A DNA stretch of 6,298 nt from a bacterium (GCA_028699365.1 JAQVUQ010000169.1:1-6298), one strand, 5' to 3'; shown: positions 1 through 6,187, counted from the stretch's first letter. Program-made: numbers and translations. Notes: a model not told the origin generated them from the sequence alone.

Positions 1-2
1 TG

Positions 3-662
3 GCTCAGGCTGCAGCGGATAACGCAATAGCCGTCAACAATCTGGTGGTCAACACCCCTGACGGCTCTCTGGGCGGCGCCCCGGTGAAAGCGGCTGATCT
101 GAGCACATACCTGGAGCGGGTAGACCACGTGATGGACATAGCGCTGGCGGCCGGGATACGGATGGGGATCACCTGTACCGGCAATCTGCAGCCGGGATTG
201 GACAGGCCCCGGATGCGGGACAATCTGCAAACGGCGCTTGGCCGGGCTGCGGAGATGGCTGCGGCACGAGGCTTTACCCTCGTTCTGGAAGCGCTGAATA
301 CGCTGGTCAATCACGCCGGATACTATCTGGATTCTTCCACAGAGGCAGCGGATATTATCAGGGAGATAGGCAATCCGCATCTCAAACTGCTCTATGATGT
401 TTACCATATGCAGATCATGGAGGGCAATATCATCGATAACATCTGCGGTGAACTCGATGTTATCGGACATTTTCACGCTGCGGGTGTTCCGGGAAGGAAC
501 GAGATATACCGGGGAGAACTGAATTACCCGGAGATATTCAAAACGATAAATAAAAGCGGATATGACGGCGCTTTCGGGCTGGAATATGCGCCGCTGGAAG
601 AGAATCATGCTGCCTCATTGGCGGCTTCACTGACCTGCCTTAGGGAGGGGCTGAAATGCTAA
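3..662 (+). CDS. hyi: Hydroxypyruvate isomerase-like TIM-barrel protein, 5' partial
   Basis: The reading frame is open from the window edge (first whole codon at base 3), so the true start lies upstream. 219 residues are visible, and about 45 N-terminal residues appear to be missing compared with the roughly 260 of Hyi proteins. A GTG at 45 is internal and not a credible start. Numbering from that GTG, the Hyi hallmarks are VLEALN (E82), LLYDVYHMQ (D118, H121), IGHFHAAGVPGRNE (H144) and GLEYAP (E180). In this family the two glutamates act in general acid-base isomerisation, and Glu, Asp, His and Glu side chains bind a divalent metal. Hyi interconverts hydroxypyruvate and tartronate semialdehyde, but close relatives act on other ketoses, so the substrate here is open. 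The protein is cytosolic, with no signal or membrane segment in the visible part. Its last 7 bases overlap the next gene. Family assignment is secure; exact activity is not. Confidence 0.88.
   Translation, partial: AQAAADNAIAVNNLVVNTPDGSLGGAPVKAADLSTYLERVDHVMDIALAAGIRMGITCTGNLQPGLDRPRMRDNLQTALGRAAEMAAARGFTLVLEALNTLVNHAGYYLDSSTEAADIIREIGNPHLKLLYDVYHMQIMEGNIIDNICGELDVIGHFHAAGVPGRNEIYRGELNYPEIFKTINKSGYDGAFGLEYAPLEENHAASLAASLTCLREGLKC
643..650 (+). promoter_or_regulatory. Shine-Dalgarno sequence of the esterase gene, inside the upstream gene
   Basis: GGGAGGGG lies five bases before the ATG at 656 and within the last codons of the Hyi-like gene. It selects the start that gives a complete signal peptide. 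Together with the 7-base overlap it suggests translational coupling. Confidence 0.75.
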
Positions 663-1498
663 AAACAATAGGAATACTGGGGGTATCTGCGGTGACAGCG
701 GCTGCATTGCTGACAGGATCGGCGGCTTTTGCCGGCAAGCTGGTAGAGCCTAAGGATATCGAATTCAAGGCATCCATTGACGGCACCGCACAACGTTATG
801 TGGAAATGCTGCCGGAAGGATTCGACCTGAACAAACCGGTCAACGTCCTTATCTGTCTGCACGGGCACGGCTCTGACCGCTGGCAGTATGTCAGGGAGAT
901 CCGGGCGGAAACAAAGGCGGCCCGCGACATAGCGGCAAAGTATAACCTGATCTATATCTCGCCGGATTACCGGGCCAAAACTTCCTGGATGGGGCCAAAA
1001 GCCGAGGCGGATATGGTCCAGATTATCGGTCTGCTGAAAGCTAAATACAAGGTCGGCAAGATGATCCTGAACGGCGCGTCCATGGGAGGATCATCGGCGC
1101 TTACCTTTACTGCTATGCATCCGGACATGATCGACGGTGTCTGTGCCCTTAACGGCACGGCCAATCATCTTGAATACGCTAACTTTCAGGGTGCCATTCA
1201 GGAATCCTTCAGCGGCACCAAAGCCGCTATTCCCCTGGAATACAAGCGCCGCAGCGCGGAATACTGGCCTGAAGCATTTAGCATGCCGGTAGCCCTGACT
1301 GCCGGAGGCAAAGATGCCTCCGTGCCGCCGCAGAGCGTGCTGCGGCTGGCAGATATCCTGAAGAAGATGGGCCGCAAGGTTTTGCTGATCGACAGGCCGG
1401 AGACGGGACATCAGACGGATTATCCGGACAGTACAGCGGCGCTGGAGTTTGTGGTTTGCTCTGCCCTGGATATAGGGTATGAGGTTGTCGACAAGTAA
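656..1498 (+). CDS. Exported alpha/beta-hydrolase serine esterase
   Basis: This 280-residue protein starts with a typical Sec signal peptide: a short n-region with K3, a hydrophobic stretch from about 5 to 20, and a likely signal peptidase I site after A26 (AFA/G). There is no lipobox cysteine. The mature part looks like the PHB-depolymerase/feruloyl-esterase or prolyl-oligopeptidase-like branch of alpha/beta hydrolases. LICLHGHGSD (66-74) supplies the oxyanion-hole region, GASMGG (140-145) holds nucleophile S142, GGKD puts the acid at D220, and ETGHQ places the base at H252, completing the triad in canonical order. It should hydrolyse an ester bond in the periplasm or outside the cell. The start is fixed by a strong Shine-Dalgarno sequence five bases upstream and by the signal peptide. 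Being the only exported protein among cytosolic sugar enzymes suggests that it deacylates a carbohydrate or glycoside before uptake; that role is inferred. A peptidase role is less likely but not excluded. Confidence 0.87.
   Translation: MLKTIGILGVSAVTAAALLTGSAAFAGKLVEPKDIEFKASIDGTAQRYVEMLPEGFDLNKPVNVLICLHGHGSDRWQYVREIRAETKAARDIAAKYNLIYISPDYRAKTSWMGPKAEADMVQIIGLLKAKYKVGKMILNGASMGGSSALTFTAMHPDMIDGVCALNGTANHLEYANFQGAIQESFSGTKAAIPLEYKRRSAEYWPEAFSMPVALTAGGKDASVPPQSVLRLADILKKMGRKVLLIDRPETGHQTDYPDSTAALEFVVCSALDIGYEVVDK
1303..1322. repeat. 8-base inverted repeat inside the esterase gene
   Basis: CGGAGGCA (1303-1310) and TGCCTCCG (1315-1322) are perfect reverse complements around the four-base spacer AAGA. 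The mRNA could form a GC-rich hairpin over codons 216-223, which include the triad Asp220. No T-run follows, so it is not an intrinsic terminator. About one such 8-base structure is expected by chance in a window this size, so function is doubtful. Confidence 0.35.
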
Positions 1499-1504
1499 TC
1501 GAAG

Positions 1505-1521
1505 CGTTTTGCAAACGGAGG
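1505..1521 (+). promoter_or_regulatory. Intergenic inverted repeat abutting the Shine-Dalgarno of the IolE-like gene
   Basis: The 32-base gap at 1499-1530 is the longest in the window. It holds CGTTT-TGC-AAACG (1505-1517), whose last G begins the Shine-Dalgarno GGAGG (1517-1521), nine bases before the ATG at 1531. The Shine-Dalgarno is convincing and fixes that start. The five-base arms are too short to claim as an operator or attenuator; a weak helix could only slightly mask the ribosome site. No promoter boxes are seen here. Confidence 0.5.
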
Positions 1522-1530
1522 TATAGTGAA

Positions 1531-2355
1531 ATGGGATCATTAAAAAAAGAACAACTGGCTTATGCCGTCTGGCCCTGGGGGCTGGCGGAGAAGGAACAGA
1601 TGGCTCAGGCGCTGAAAGATATAAGAGAGGCCGGCTTCTATTGTTTTGAGAGCGTAGTGGCGGCCGTCGAACTCTTTGCCGACGATCTCAAGGGTTTTAA
1701 GGCCATTACCGATGAATACGGCGTTTATCCCGTCAGCTTCTATTTCTGGCAGGCGGGTGACTACGCTCAGGATACCGGGCAGGTTGAGAGATCGCTTGGC
1801 TTTCTGGCGGCCAACAACGTGAAGCGCATGAGCTTGCAGGCTCCGGGCAAAGAGGGCGGCGCTACTGAGGAGGAACTGGCGGCGGTGGTGAAGGTGGTGG
1901 AACGAATCGGAGAACTGGCTAAACCGTACGGCATCGTTCCCTGTGTCCATCCGCACGCACGGACTATGGTCATGTACGAGCCGGAGATCGATTTCGTCAT
2001 GAAGAATACGGATCCCGATCTGGTGGCCCTGGGGCCGGATACCGCCCACCTGATGGTAGGAGAATGCGATCCGGTAGAGATCTTTGCCAGGTATATCGAT
2101 CGCATCCAGTTTACCCATATCAAAGACGTCAAGAGACTCCGGGATATAAAGGTGGACGAATCGGAGAAGCAGGGCTTTGAAATCTTCAGCGGCTTTCTTG
2201 AACTGGGACAGGGCGATGTCGATCTGCCGGCCGTTTTCGGTATCCTGGAAAAAGGCGGCTACGAGGGCTATCTGACGGTGGAATTGGACAGATCTCCCAC
2301 CACCAACCGGGAGAGCGCCTTTGCCAATATGGCGTATATGGAGAGCAATCTTTAG
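1531..2355 (+). CDS. IolE-like sugar phosphate isomerase/epimerase (xylose isomerase-like TIM barrel)
   Basis: This 274-residue cytosolic TIM barrel belongs to the AP-endonuclease-2/xylose isomerase-like superfamily that includes inosose dehydratase IolE and many sugar epimerases. Visible landmarks are a VHPHARTMV segment (H140, H142) on a central strand, LGPDTAHL (D170, H173), FTHIKDV (H196, D199), ELGQGDVDLPAVF (from 225) and YLTVELD (E251). The DTAH, HIKD and GxGDVD series is the usual signature, and the carboxylates and histidines should bind Mn, Co or a similar metal. Family members isomerise, epimerise or dehydrate keto-sugars and cyclitols. Length is normal for the family and the start is set by GGAGG at 1517-1521. 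The inositol genes iolB, iolC and iolD are absent from the window, so calling it iolE would be unsafe. It is followed after 15 bases by the amidohydrolase pair. The fold is certain; the substrate is unknown. Confidence 0.87.
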   Translation: MGSLKKEQLAYAVWPWGLAEKEQMAQALKDIREAGFYCFESVVAAVELFADDLKGFKAITDEYGVYPVSFYFWQAGDYAQDTGQVERSLGFLAANNVKRMSLQAPGKEGGATEEELAAVVKVVERIGELAKPYGIVPCVHPHARTMVMYEPEIDFVMKNTDPDLVALGPDTAHLMVGECDPVEIFARYIDRIQFTHIKDVKRLRDIKVDESEKQGFEIFSGFLELGQGDVDLPAVFGILEKGGYEGYLTVELDRSPTTNRESAFANMAYMESNL

Positions 2356-2370
2356 TGAGGTTGGGGTGTT

Positions 2371-3126
2371 ATGGAGTTCAAGATAACGGATGTTAACTGT
2401 AGCCTGGGATATCCGGTGGGCGTACGCCCGCGTTTTCACGATCTGAACGGTCTTTTGCAGGCCATGGATACTTACCGCATATCGGAATCCGTGGCCTTTC
2501 ATACGGAGGCGTTGCGGGATGCGATCATGGGCAACCGGCTGGCGAGAGAGGCAGCCGGGGAATCCGTAGGGCGTGTGTCCTCATGTTACGTTCTGCGTTC
2601 TGATCTTGGCGGCAGCGAGATACCGGCACAGGAGGAACTGCTGGCACAGCTCAGAGCGGAGCGTCCGGCTGCTGTCAGGCTCTATCCCAGAGCTGACGGC
2701 TATATACTGGATGCCTTCTATGCCGGCGAACTGCTTGAGGTGCTTAACGAACTGGGACTTCCCGTTCTGCTGGATCCGGACCAGTATCCGCCATATGAAA
2801 GCTTGCCGGCCCTGGCGGCAAGCTTTCCCAATATCAAATTTGTTCTGTTGAGGCAGCGTATCAACCAGACAAGGTATACGAGGCCGTTAGTGAGCAAACT
2901 GGAGAACGTCTTCTTCGATATCAGCATTATGATAGATACCTGCTTTATAGAGGAGGCGATATCCAAATACGGCAGCGGGCGTTTTCTCTTCGGCAGCGCC
3001 ATGCCGCAGTATCTTCCCGCCGGAGCGCTTGGACTCATCCTTTACAGCCGCATCTCCGACGATGATAAAGCTGCGATACTATCGGGCAACTGGCGGTCCG
3101 TGCAGGAGGGGATAAGATGGAAATAA
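2371..3126 (+). CDS. Amidohydrolase-2-type TIM barrel lacking the canonical metal ligands
   Basis: This 251-residue protein has the layout of an amidohydrolase_2 (PF04909-like) barrel: strand 1 at ITDVN (5-9), AAVRLYPRADGY (100-111), LGLPVLLDPDQYPP (129-141), IKFVLL (155-160), VFFDIS (180-185), RFLFGSAMP (204-212) and a closing helix AAILSGNWRSV (234-244). The positions that normally bind metal are changed: the strand-1 HxH is D7-V-N9, the strand-5 His region reads LLDPDQ, the strand-6 His region reads LLRQR, and the strand-8 Asp of FGSD is A210. It is therefore either a non-metal enzyme or a pseudoenzyme partner. The frame is intact and there is no sign of decay. A related group with DVN and FGSxxP signatures seems to exist from memory, so the change is probably ancestral. 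The Shine-Dalgarno (GTGAGG, 2356-2360 area) is weaker than its neighbours'. Its end overlaps the intact homologue by 10 bases, suggesting co-production. Confidence 0.8.
   Translation: MEFKITDVNCSLGYPVGVRPRFHDLNGLLQAMDTYRISESVAFHTEALRDAIMGNRLAREAAGESVGRVSSCYVLRSDLGGSEIPAQEELLAQLRAERPAAVRLYPRADGYILDAFYAGELLEVLNELGLPVLLDPDQYPPYESLPALAASFPNIKFVLLRQRINQTRYTRPLVSKLENVFFDISIMIDTCFIEEAISKYGSGRFLFGSAMPQYLPAGALGLILYSRISDDDKAAILSGNWRSVQEGIRWK
2797..2827. repeat. Perfect 12-base inverted repeat with 7-base loop inside a coding region
   Basis: GAAAGCTTGCCG (2797-2808) and CGGCAAGCTTTC (2816-2827) are exact reverse complements around GCCCTGG. Each arm carries AAGCTT. In mRNA this would be a stable 12-bp stem over codons 143-153 of the metal-less amidohydrolase gene. 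There is no downstream T-run, so it is not an ordinary terminator. By simple counting such a structure is expected well under once in a window this size. Confidence 0.65.
3104..3110 (+). promoter_or_regulatory. Shine-Dalgarno sequence of the intact amidohydrolase gene, inside the upstream gene
   Basis: AGGAGGG lies six bases before the ATG at 3117, within the closing codons of the previous gene. It favours 3117 over the in-frame ATG at 3147 and points to translational coupling across the 10-base overlap. Confidence 0.75.
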
Positions 3127-3950
3127 GAGCCGAGGCCTTTGCCGGGATGCCTATATCCGTGCCGGTGATAGATGCTCATACCCATACTATCAGTAGTTCA
3201 TATAACGGCTGGTATCAGGCGATACGAAGCGATGTTGAATTTATAGCCCTTATGGATCACCTGGGGATCGATTGTATAGTAACCGCGCCTCACAGTCTGA
3301 TCGGCGGCGATATGGAACTGACCAACGGGATTACGGCAGCTTCCGCCGCCGCTTATCCCGACCGGATATACGGCTATATCTTTATCTGTCCGCAGCGGGG
3401 TATGGATGCCGTCAAAACGGCTATTGATAAGTATTCCGTTAATCCGTCCTTTGTCGGGTTCAAATTTCTTTCCGGCTATCACGGATCACTGACATGCCCT
3501 GAGTATGATTATGCGCTGGATTTTGCGGCTGAGGCTCGGTGCCCGGTATTGTGCCATACCTGGTGCGGCACGCCTGCCACCTTTGCCGATATGGAAAATG
3601 CGGTTAAGACCCGGCCGGGGCTCAAACTCGTAATGGCCCATCAGGGAGGAGGCAACGCTGCCGGTACGGATAGCTATGCGAAGTTGATGAGTGATTATCC
3701 TAACCTGTATATGGAAATATGCGGCTCTCTTTACAATACCTATGCCATGGAGGACTATGCTGTTCTGGCAGGGGAGGACCGCCTGATCTTCGGCAGTGAC
3801 GCCATCAATCTCGATCCCCGCTTTGATCTTGGACAGGTGATATTCTCAACCTTGACGGATGAGGTAAAGAAGAAAATTCTGGCCGGTAATTTCCTCCGTT
3901 TGCTGGAGGACTCGCAGTTAGGCCGGGTTAGCGATATCAGTAGGAGGTAA
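3117..3950 (+). CDS. Metal-dependent amidohydrolase family TIM-barrel hydrolase
   Basis: This 277-residue cytosolic protein keeps the full amidohydrolase_2 metal-site pattern: DAHTHT (H21, H23) on strand 1, VGFKFLSGYHG (K116) on the mid-barrel strand, PVLCHTWCG (H147), LVMAHQGGG (H175) and LIFGSDAIN (D228), then the closing KKILAGNFLRLL helix (252-263). Relatives hydrolyse amides or lactones or decarboxylate aromatic or sugar-derived acids through a divalent metal. The Asp after the strand-8 FGS is the usual general base. Length is typical. The start at 3117 is chosen for its AGGAGGG site, although it adds about ten residues before the first likely strand. It overlaps the degenerate homologue upstream and ends seven bases before the xylose isomerase homologue, with its last codons forming that gene's ribosome site. 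A lactonase or hydrolase step on an oxidised sugar would fit the neighbours, but the reaction is not determined. Confidence 0.85.
   Translation: MEIRAEAFAGMPISVPVIDAHTHTISSSYNGWYQAIRSDVEFIALMDHLGIDCIVTAPHSLIGGDMELTNGITAASAAAYPDRIYGYIFICPQRGMDAVKTAIDKYSVNPSFVGFKFLSGYHGSLTCPEYDYALDFAAEARCPVLCHTWCGTPATFADMENAVKTRPGLKLVMAHQGGGNAAGTDSYAKLMSDYPNLYMEICGSLYNTYAMEDYAVLAGEDRLIFGSDAINLDPRFDLGQVIFSTLTDEVKKKILAGNFLRLLEDSQLGRVSDISRR
3942..3947 (+). promoter_or_regulatory. Shine-Dalgarno sequence of the xylose isomerase homologue
   Basis: AGGAGG, continuing into TAA, forms the last two Arg codons and the stop of the amidohydrolase gene. It lies ten bases before the ATG at 3958. It is a near-perfect anti-Shine-Dalgarno match and links termination of one gene to initiation of the next. 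Confidence 0.75.
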
Positions 3951-3957
3951 AATCATA

Positions 3958-4983
3958 ATGGCAGGAACCTATAGATTCTCATTCGGACCGTGGAATATCC
4001 ACGAAGGGGCCGATCCCTTTGGGCCGGTGACCCGCGATTCTTTCTCTTTCAGGGAGAAGCTGGAGTTTGCCGTCAGAGAGGGCTTTAGCGGCATCCAGTT
4101 CCATGACGACGATGCCGTGGATATCACCCTGCCGTTGGTGGAGCAGGATAAGCGCTTGAGGGAACTGAAGGCCATGCTGGACGATATGGGGCTGGATTCC
4201 GAGTTCGTGGCGCCCAGGCTCTGGGAGCATCCGCTGACCGTAGACGGAGGCTGGACCTCCAACAGCACGGAGAGCCGGAGATACGCCTTCGACAGATCGA
4301 AGCGAACAGTGGATATAGCCAAAGCATTGGGAACCGAGAGGATAGTGCTCTGGCCGGCCAGAGAAGGAACGTATATCCGGGAAGCCAAAGACCCCAAAGT
4401 GGCCGCAGACAGGTTTGTGGAGTATATAGATATGCTTCTGAACTACGACAAAGAGATCAGGATACTGGGAGAGATGAAGCCCAACGAGCCTATGGACAGC
4501 ACCTTCTGCCCAACTACCGGGCACTTTCTGGCTGTAGCCTCCAGGACCGTTGATCCGGACAGAGTAGGTATTCTCATAGAGAGCGCTCATGCCATCCTGG
4601 CCAATCTGGAGCCGTCGGAAGAGATGGGCTTTGCCCTCTCCTTCGGCAAGCTGTGGGGCATACACCTCAACGATCAGAACGGGCTGAAGTTCGACGAAGA
4701 CAAGACCTTCGGCAGTGTCAACCTGGGCCGGGCCTTCAGCCAGGTATATATCCTGGATAAATACGGCTACGGCAATGACGGCGAGTATGTAGGCCTGGAT
4801 ATCAAGGTGCTGCGCACCCAGCCACGGGAAGTATCCATGAAGCATCTCTCAAACAGCAAGCGGATCTTTGAGATGCTGGTGGAGAAGGTCAGAAGCTGCG
4901 ATGAAGGCTACATGGAAGAGCTGCGCCGGGCCCGGGATTATGAAGAGCTGAGCTTCTATATCACCAGTCTGCTGATGATATAG
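3958..4983 (+). CDS. Divergent xylose isomerase family protein
   Basis: This 341-residue protein aligns along most of its length with the actinobacterial-type (class I) xylose isomerases. It keeps FHDDD (catalytic-type H49, D52), HPLTVDGGWTSN (91-102), LWPAREG (W132), GEMKPNEP (E172, K174), the E208-x-x-H211 pair, KLWGIHLNDQNG (231-242), FDED (D246, D248) and LDIK (D281). Compared with the Streptomyces enzyme as recalled, all metal-2 ligands and most of metal 1 are present. The metal-1 Asp of HIDLN is H236, and the substrate-pocket Phe of LFTHP is W89. The protein ends about 45 residues earlier, losing the distal C-terminal arm used in tetramer contacts. It should interconvert an aldose and a ketose or do a related isomerisation in the cytosol, but plain D-xylose isomerase activity is doubtful. 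The start is set by AGGAGG at 3942-3947. Confidence 0.85.
   Translation: MAGTYRFSFGPWNIHEGADPFGPVTRDSFSFREKLEFAVREGFSGIQFHDDDAVDITLPLVEQDKRLRELKAMLDDMGLDSEFVAPRLWEHPLTVDGGWTSNSTESRRYAFDRSKRTVDIAKALGTERIVLWPAREGTYIREAKDPKVAADRFVEYIDMLLNYDKEIRILGEMKPNEPMDSTFCPTTGHFLAVASRTVDPDRVGILIESAHAILANLEPSEEMGFALSFGKLWGIHLNDQNGLKFDEDKTFGSVNLGRAFSQVYILDKYGYGNDGEYVGLDIKVLRTQPREVSMKHLSNSKRIFEMLVEKVRSCDEGYMEELRRARDYEELSFYITSLLMI
4348..4363. repeat. 16-base perfect palindrome inside the xylose isomerase homologue
   Basis: CTCTGGCCGGCCAGAG is its own reverse complement and contains GGCCGGCC. It encodes Leu131 to Arg135 around the conserved Trp132, so codon constraint can explain it. It has no loop, so an RNA hairpin would have to open the centre. 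A regulatory role is unsupported. Confidence 0.35.
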
Positions 4984-5002
4984 GCGCTAAAAGGAGATAG
5001 TT

Positions 5003-6160
5003 ATGAAGCGATACAGAGTAGCCGTCATCGGAACAGGCTATATCGGAGTAGTTCATATCGAGCAGCTTTTACGTTTACCCGGACTGGAAATAGCCGGGGT
5101 AGCCGACAGGGACATGAACCTTGCCCGGACGGTGGCAGACCGCTACGGTATACCGCGGGTTTATGCCGACGCCGAAGAGATCCTGCAGGACGGCAGCGTA
5201 GATGTAATTCACAACTGCACGCCCAACAACCTGCACTTTGAGATCAACAGCCGGGCTATGGAAGCCGGTAAGCACATCTTTTCAGAGAAGCCGCTGGCGT
5301 TGAGCGCCGCCCAGTCGGGACAACTGGTTCAACTGGCTCAAAAGCAAGGTTGCGTTACCGGCATAGGCTTCTGCTATAGATACTATCCCGTGCTGCAGGA
5401 GGCGGCAGCACGGATAGCCCGGGGGGATATCGGCACTGTTTACAATATCAACGGCTGTTATCTGCAGGACTGGCTGCTCTATCCCACAGATTATTCCTGG
5501 CGGCTCGACCCTCAAATGGCCGGGGCTTCCAATATCATCGGCGATCTTGGAAGCCATTGGTGTGATCTGGCCCAGTTTATCTCCGGATTGAAGATAGAGG
5601 AGGTAATGGCCGATGTTCGCACCACACTGCCCGTCAGGAAGCGTCCTAAACACAGTCAGGCCCTGACATTTGCCGGCGCGACGGATACGGAATATGAAGA
5701 GGTGCCGGTTGAACTGGACGAATACGGGGCCATGCTGCTGCGCTTTGAAGGTGGAGCCAGAGGCACCTTCACCACTTCGCAGCTTGCAGCCGGCAGAAAG
5801 TGCCATATTGACATTCAGATCTACGGATCGGAAGGCTCCATTGCCTGGAACCATGAGCGGTCCGCCGAGTTATGGATAGGCCACAGAAATGAGGCTAACC
5901 AGGTGTTCTTTGAATCACCCAACCTGCAAGTGGAGAGCACTCGCAAATATGCCAAACTGCCGTCAGGCCATCCTATGGGCTATATGGATGCCATGCTCAA
6001 TCTCTTCAGCGATTTCTATACTGCCGTTGAACTGAAGGAGGCTGGACGGGAGCCGGGCTACAGATACCCGGATTTTCAGGCCGGGCATGATGAGATGCTG
6101 GTGCTGGAAGCGGCCCTGCGCTCTAAAAAGAACGGTATGTGGTCAAGGGTGCAAACGTAA
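5003..6160 (+). CDS. Gfo/Idh/MocA family NAD(P)-dependent oxidoreductase
   Basis: This 385-residue protein has an N-terminal Rossmann domain with VAVIGTGYIGVVH (G10, G12, G15), an acidic residue at the end of strand 2 (VADRD, D35) that favours NAD over NADP, and the family's SEKPLAL motif (E95, K96, P97), where the Lys is catalytic. The C-terminal alpha/beta domain carries GDLGSHWCDL (D181, H185), the usual D-x3-H catalytic pattern, then YGSEGSIAWNHE (274-285) and a LPSGHPMGYMDA segment (319-330) typical of sugar and inositol dehydrogenases of this group. Length is normal. It should oxidise a hydroxyl of a sugar or cyclitol, or reduce the matching ketone, in the cytosol. AAGGAG at 4991-4996, six bases before the ATG, fixes the start. 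It follows the xylose isomerase homologue by 19 bases and precedes a second dehydrogenase of the same superfamily by 27. The substrate is unknown. Confidence 0.9.
   Translation: MKRYRVAVIGTGYIGVVHIEQLLRLPGLEIAGVADRDMNLARTVADRYGIPRVYADAEEILQDGSVDVIHNCTPNNLHFEINSRAMEAGKHIFSEKPLALSAAQSGQLVQLAQKQGCVTGIGFCYRYYPVLQEAAARIARGDIGTVYNINGCYLQDWLLYPTDYSWRLDPQMAGASNIIGDLGSHWCDLAQFISGLKIEEVMADVRTTLPVRKRPKHSQALTFAGATDTEYEEVPVELDEYGAMLLRFEGGARGTFTTSQLAAGRKCHIDIQIYGSEGSIAWNHERSAELWIGHRNEANQVFFESPNLQVESTRKYAKLPSGHPMGYMDAMLNLFSDFYTAVELKEAGREPGYRYPDFQAGHDEMLVLEAALRSKKNGMWSRVQT
5388..5413. repeat. 9-base inverted repeat with AGGAGG in its loop, inside the dehydrogenase gene
   Basis: CCGTGCTGC (5388-5396) and GCAGCACGG (5405-5413) are exact reverse complements around AGGAGGCG. 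The GC-rich stem would present a Shine-Dalgarno-like loop. No ATG or GTG with a believable reading frame sits at initiation distance downstream, so internal initiation is not supported. It encodes a normal stretch (about residues 129-137) of the oxidoreductase. Confidence 0.45.
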
Positions 6161-6187
6161 AGTTGATGATTTGACAGCGAGGAGCTT

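Noticed and set aside
45-47. GTG at 45 as the start of the Hyi-like gene
   Set aside because: The frame is open upstream to the window edge with residues that fit the family, and starting at 45 would remove part of the barrel.
1499-1513. Possible catabolite-response (cre-like) element around AAGCGTTTT
   Set aside because: Only about six of the nine fixed consensus positions match and the right half lacks CA. It lies within an operon, not at a promoter.
1531-2355. Naming this gene iolE and the cluster an inositol operon
   Set aside because: The fold and motifs fit, but no iolB, iolC, iolD or other diagnostic inositol gene is in the window, and the family has many other substrates.
2418-2429. 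12-base palindrome GGGCGTACGCCC
   Set aside because: Arms are only six bases with no loop, it lies inside a coding region, and palindromes of this size arise readily by chance.
1540-2502. Long minus-strand open frame (320 codons) opposite the IolE-like and next gene
   Set aside because: It runs antisense across two well-supported genes and their junction, shows no recognisable domain, and reads as a low-complexity mirror of the plus-strand codons.
2573-2851. Plus-strand overlapping frame inside the metal-less amidohydrolase gene
   Set aside because: No ribosome site, and an arginine-, cysteine- and tryptophan-rich translation typical of an out-of-frame read.
3979-4845. Minus-strand open frame (288 codons) opposite the xylose isomerase homologue
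   Set aside because: The plus strand carries clear family motifs over the whole region, while the antisense product shows none. It is a shadow of codon bias.
5282-5854. Minus-strand open frame opposite the Gfo/Idh/MocA gene
   Set aside because: It is antisense to conserved catalytic motifs and shows no family features.
6171-6176. TTGACA resembling a -35 box before the second dehydrogenase
   Set aside because: The place for a -10 box 17 bases on (about 6194-6199) reads CGCAGA and lies inside the next gene. The 27-base gap is ordinary operon spacing.
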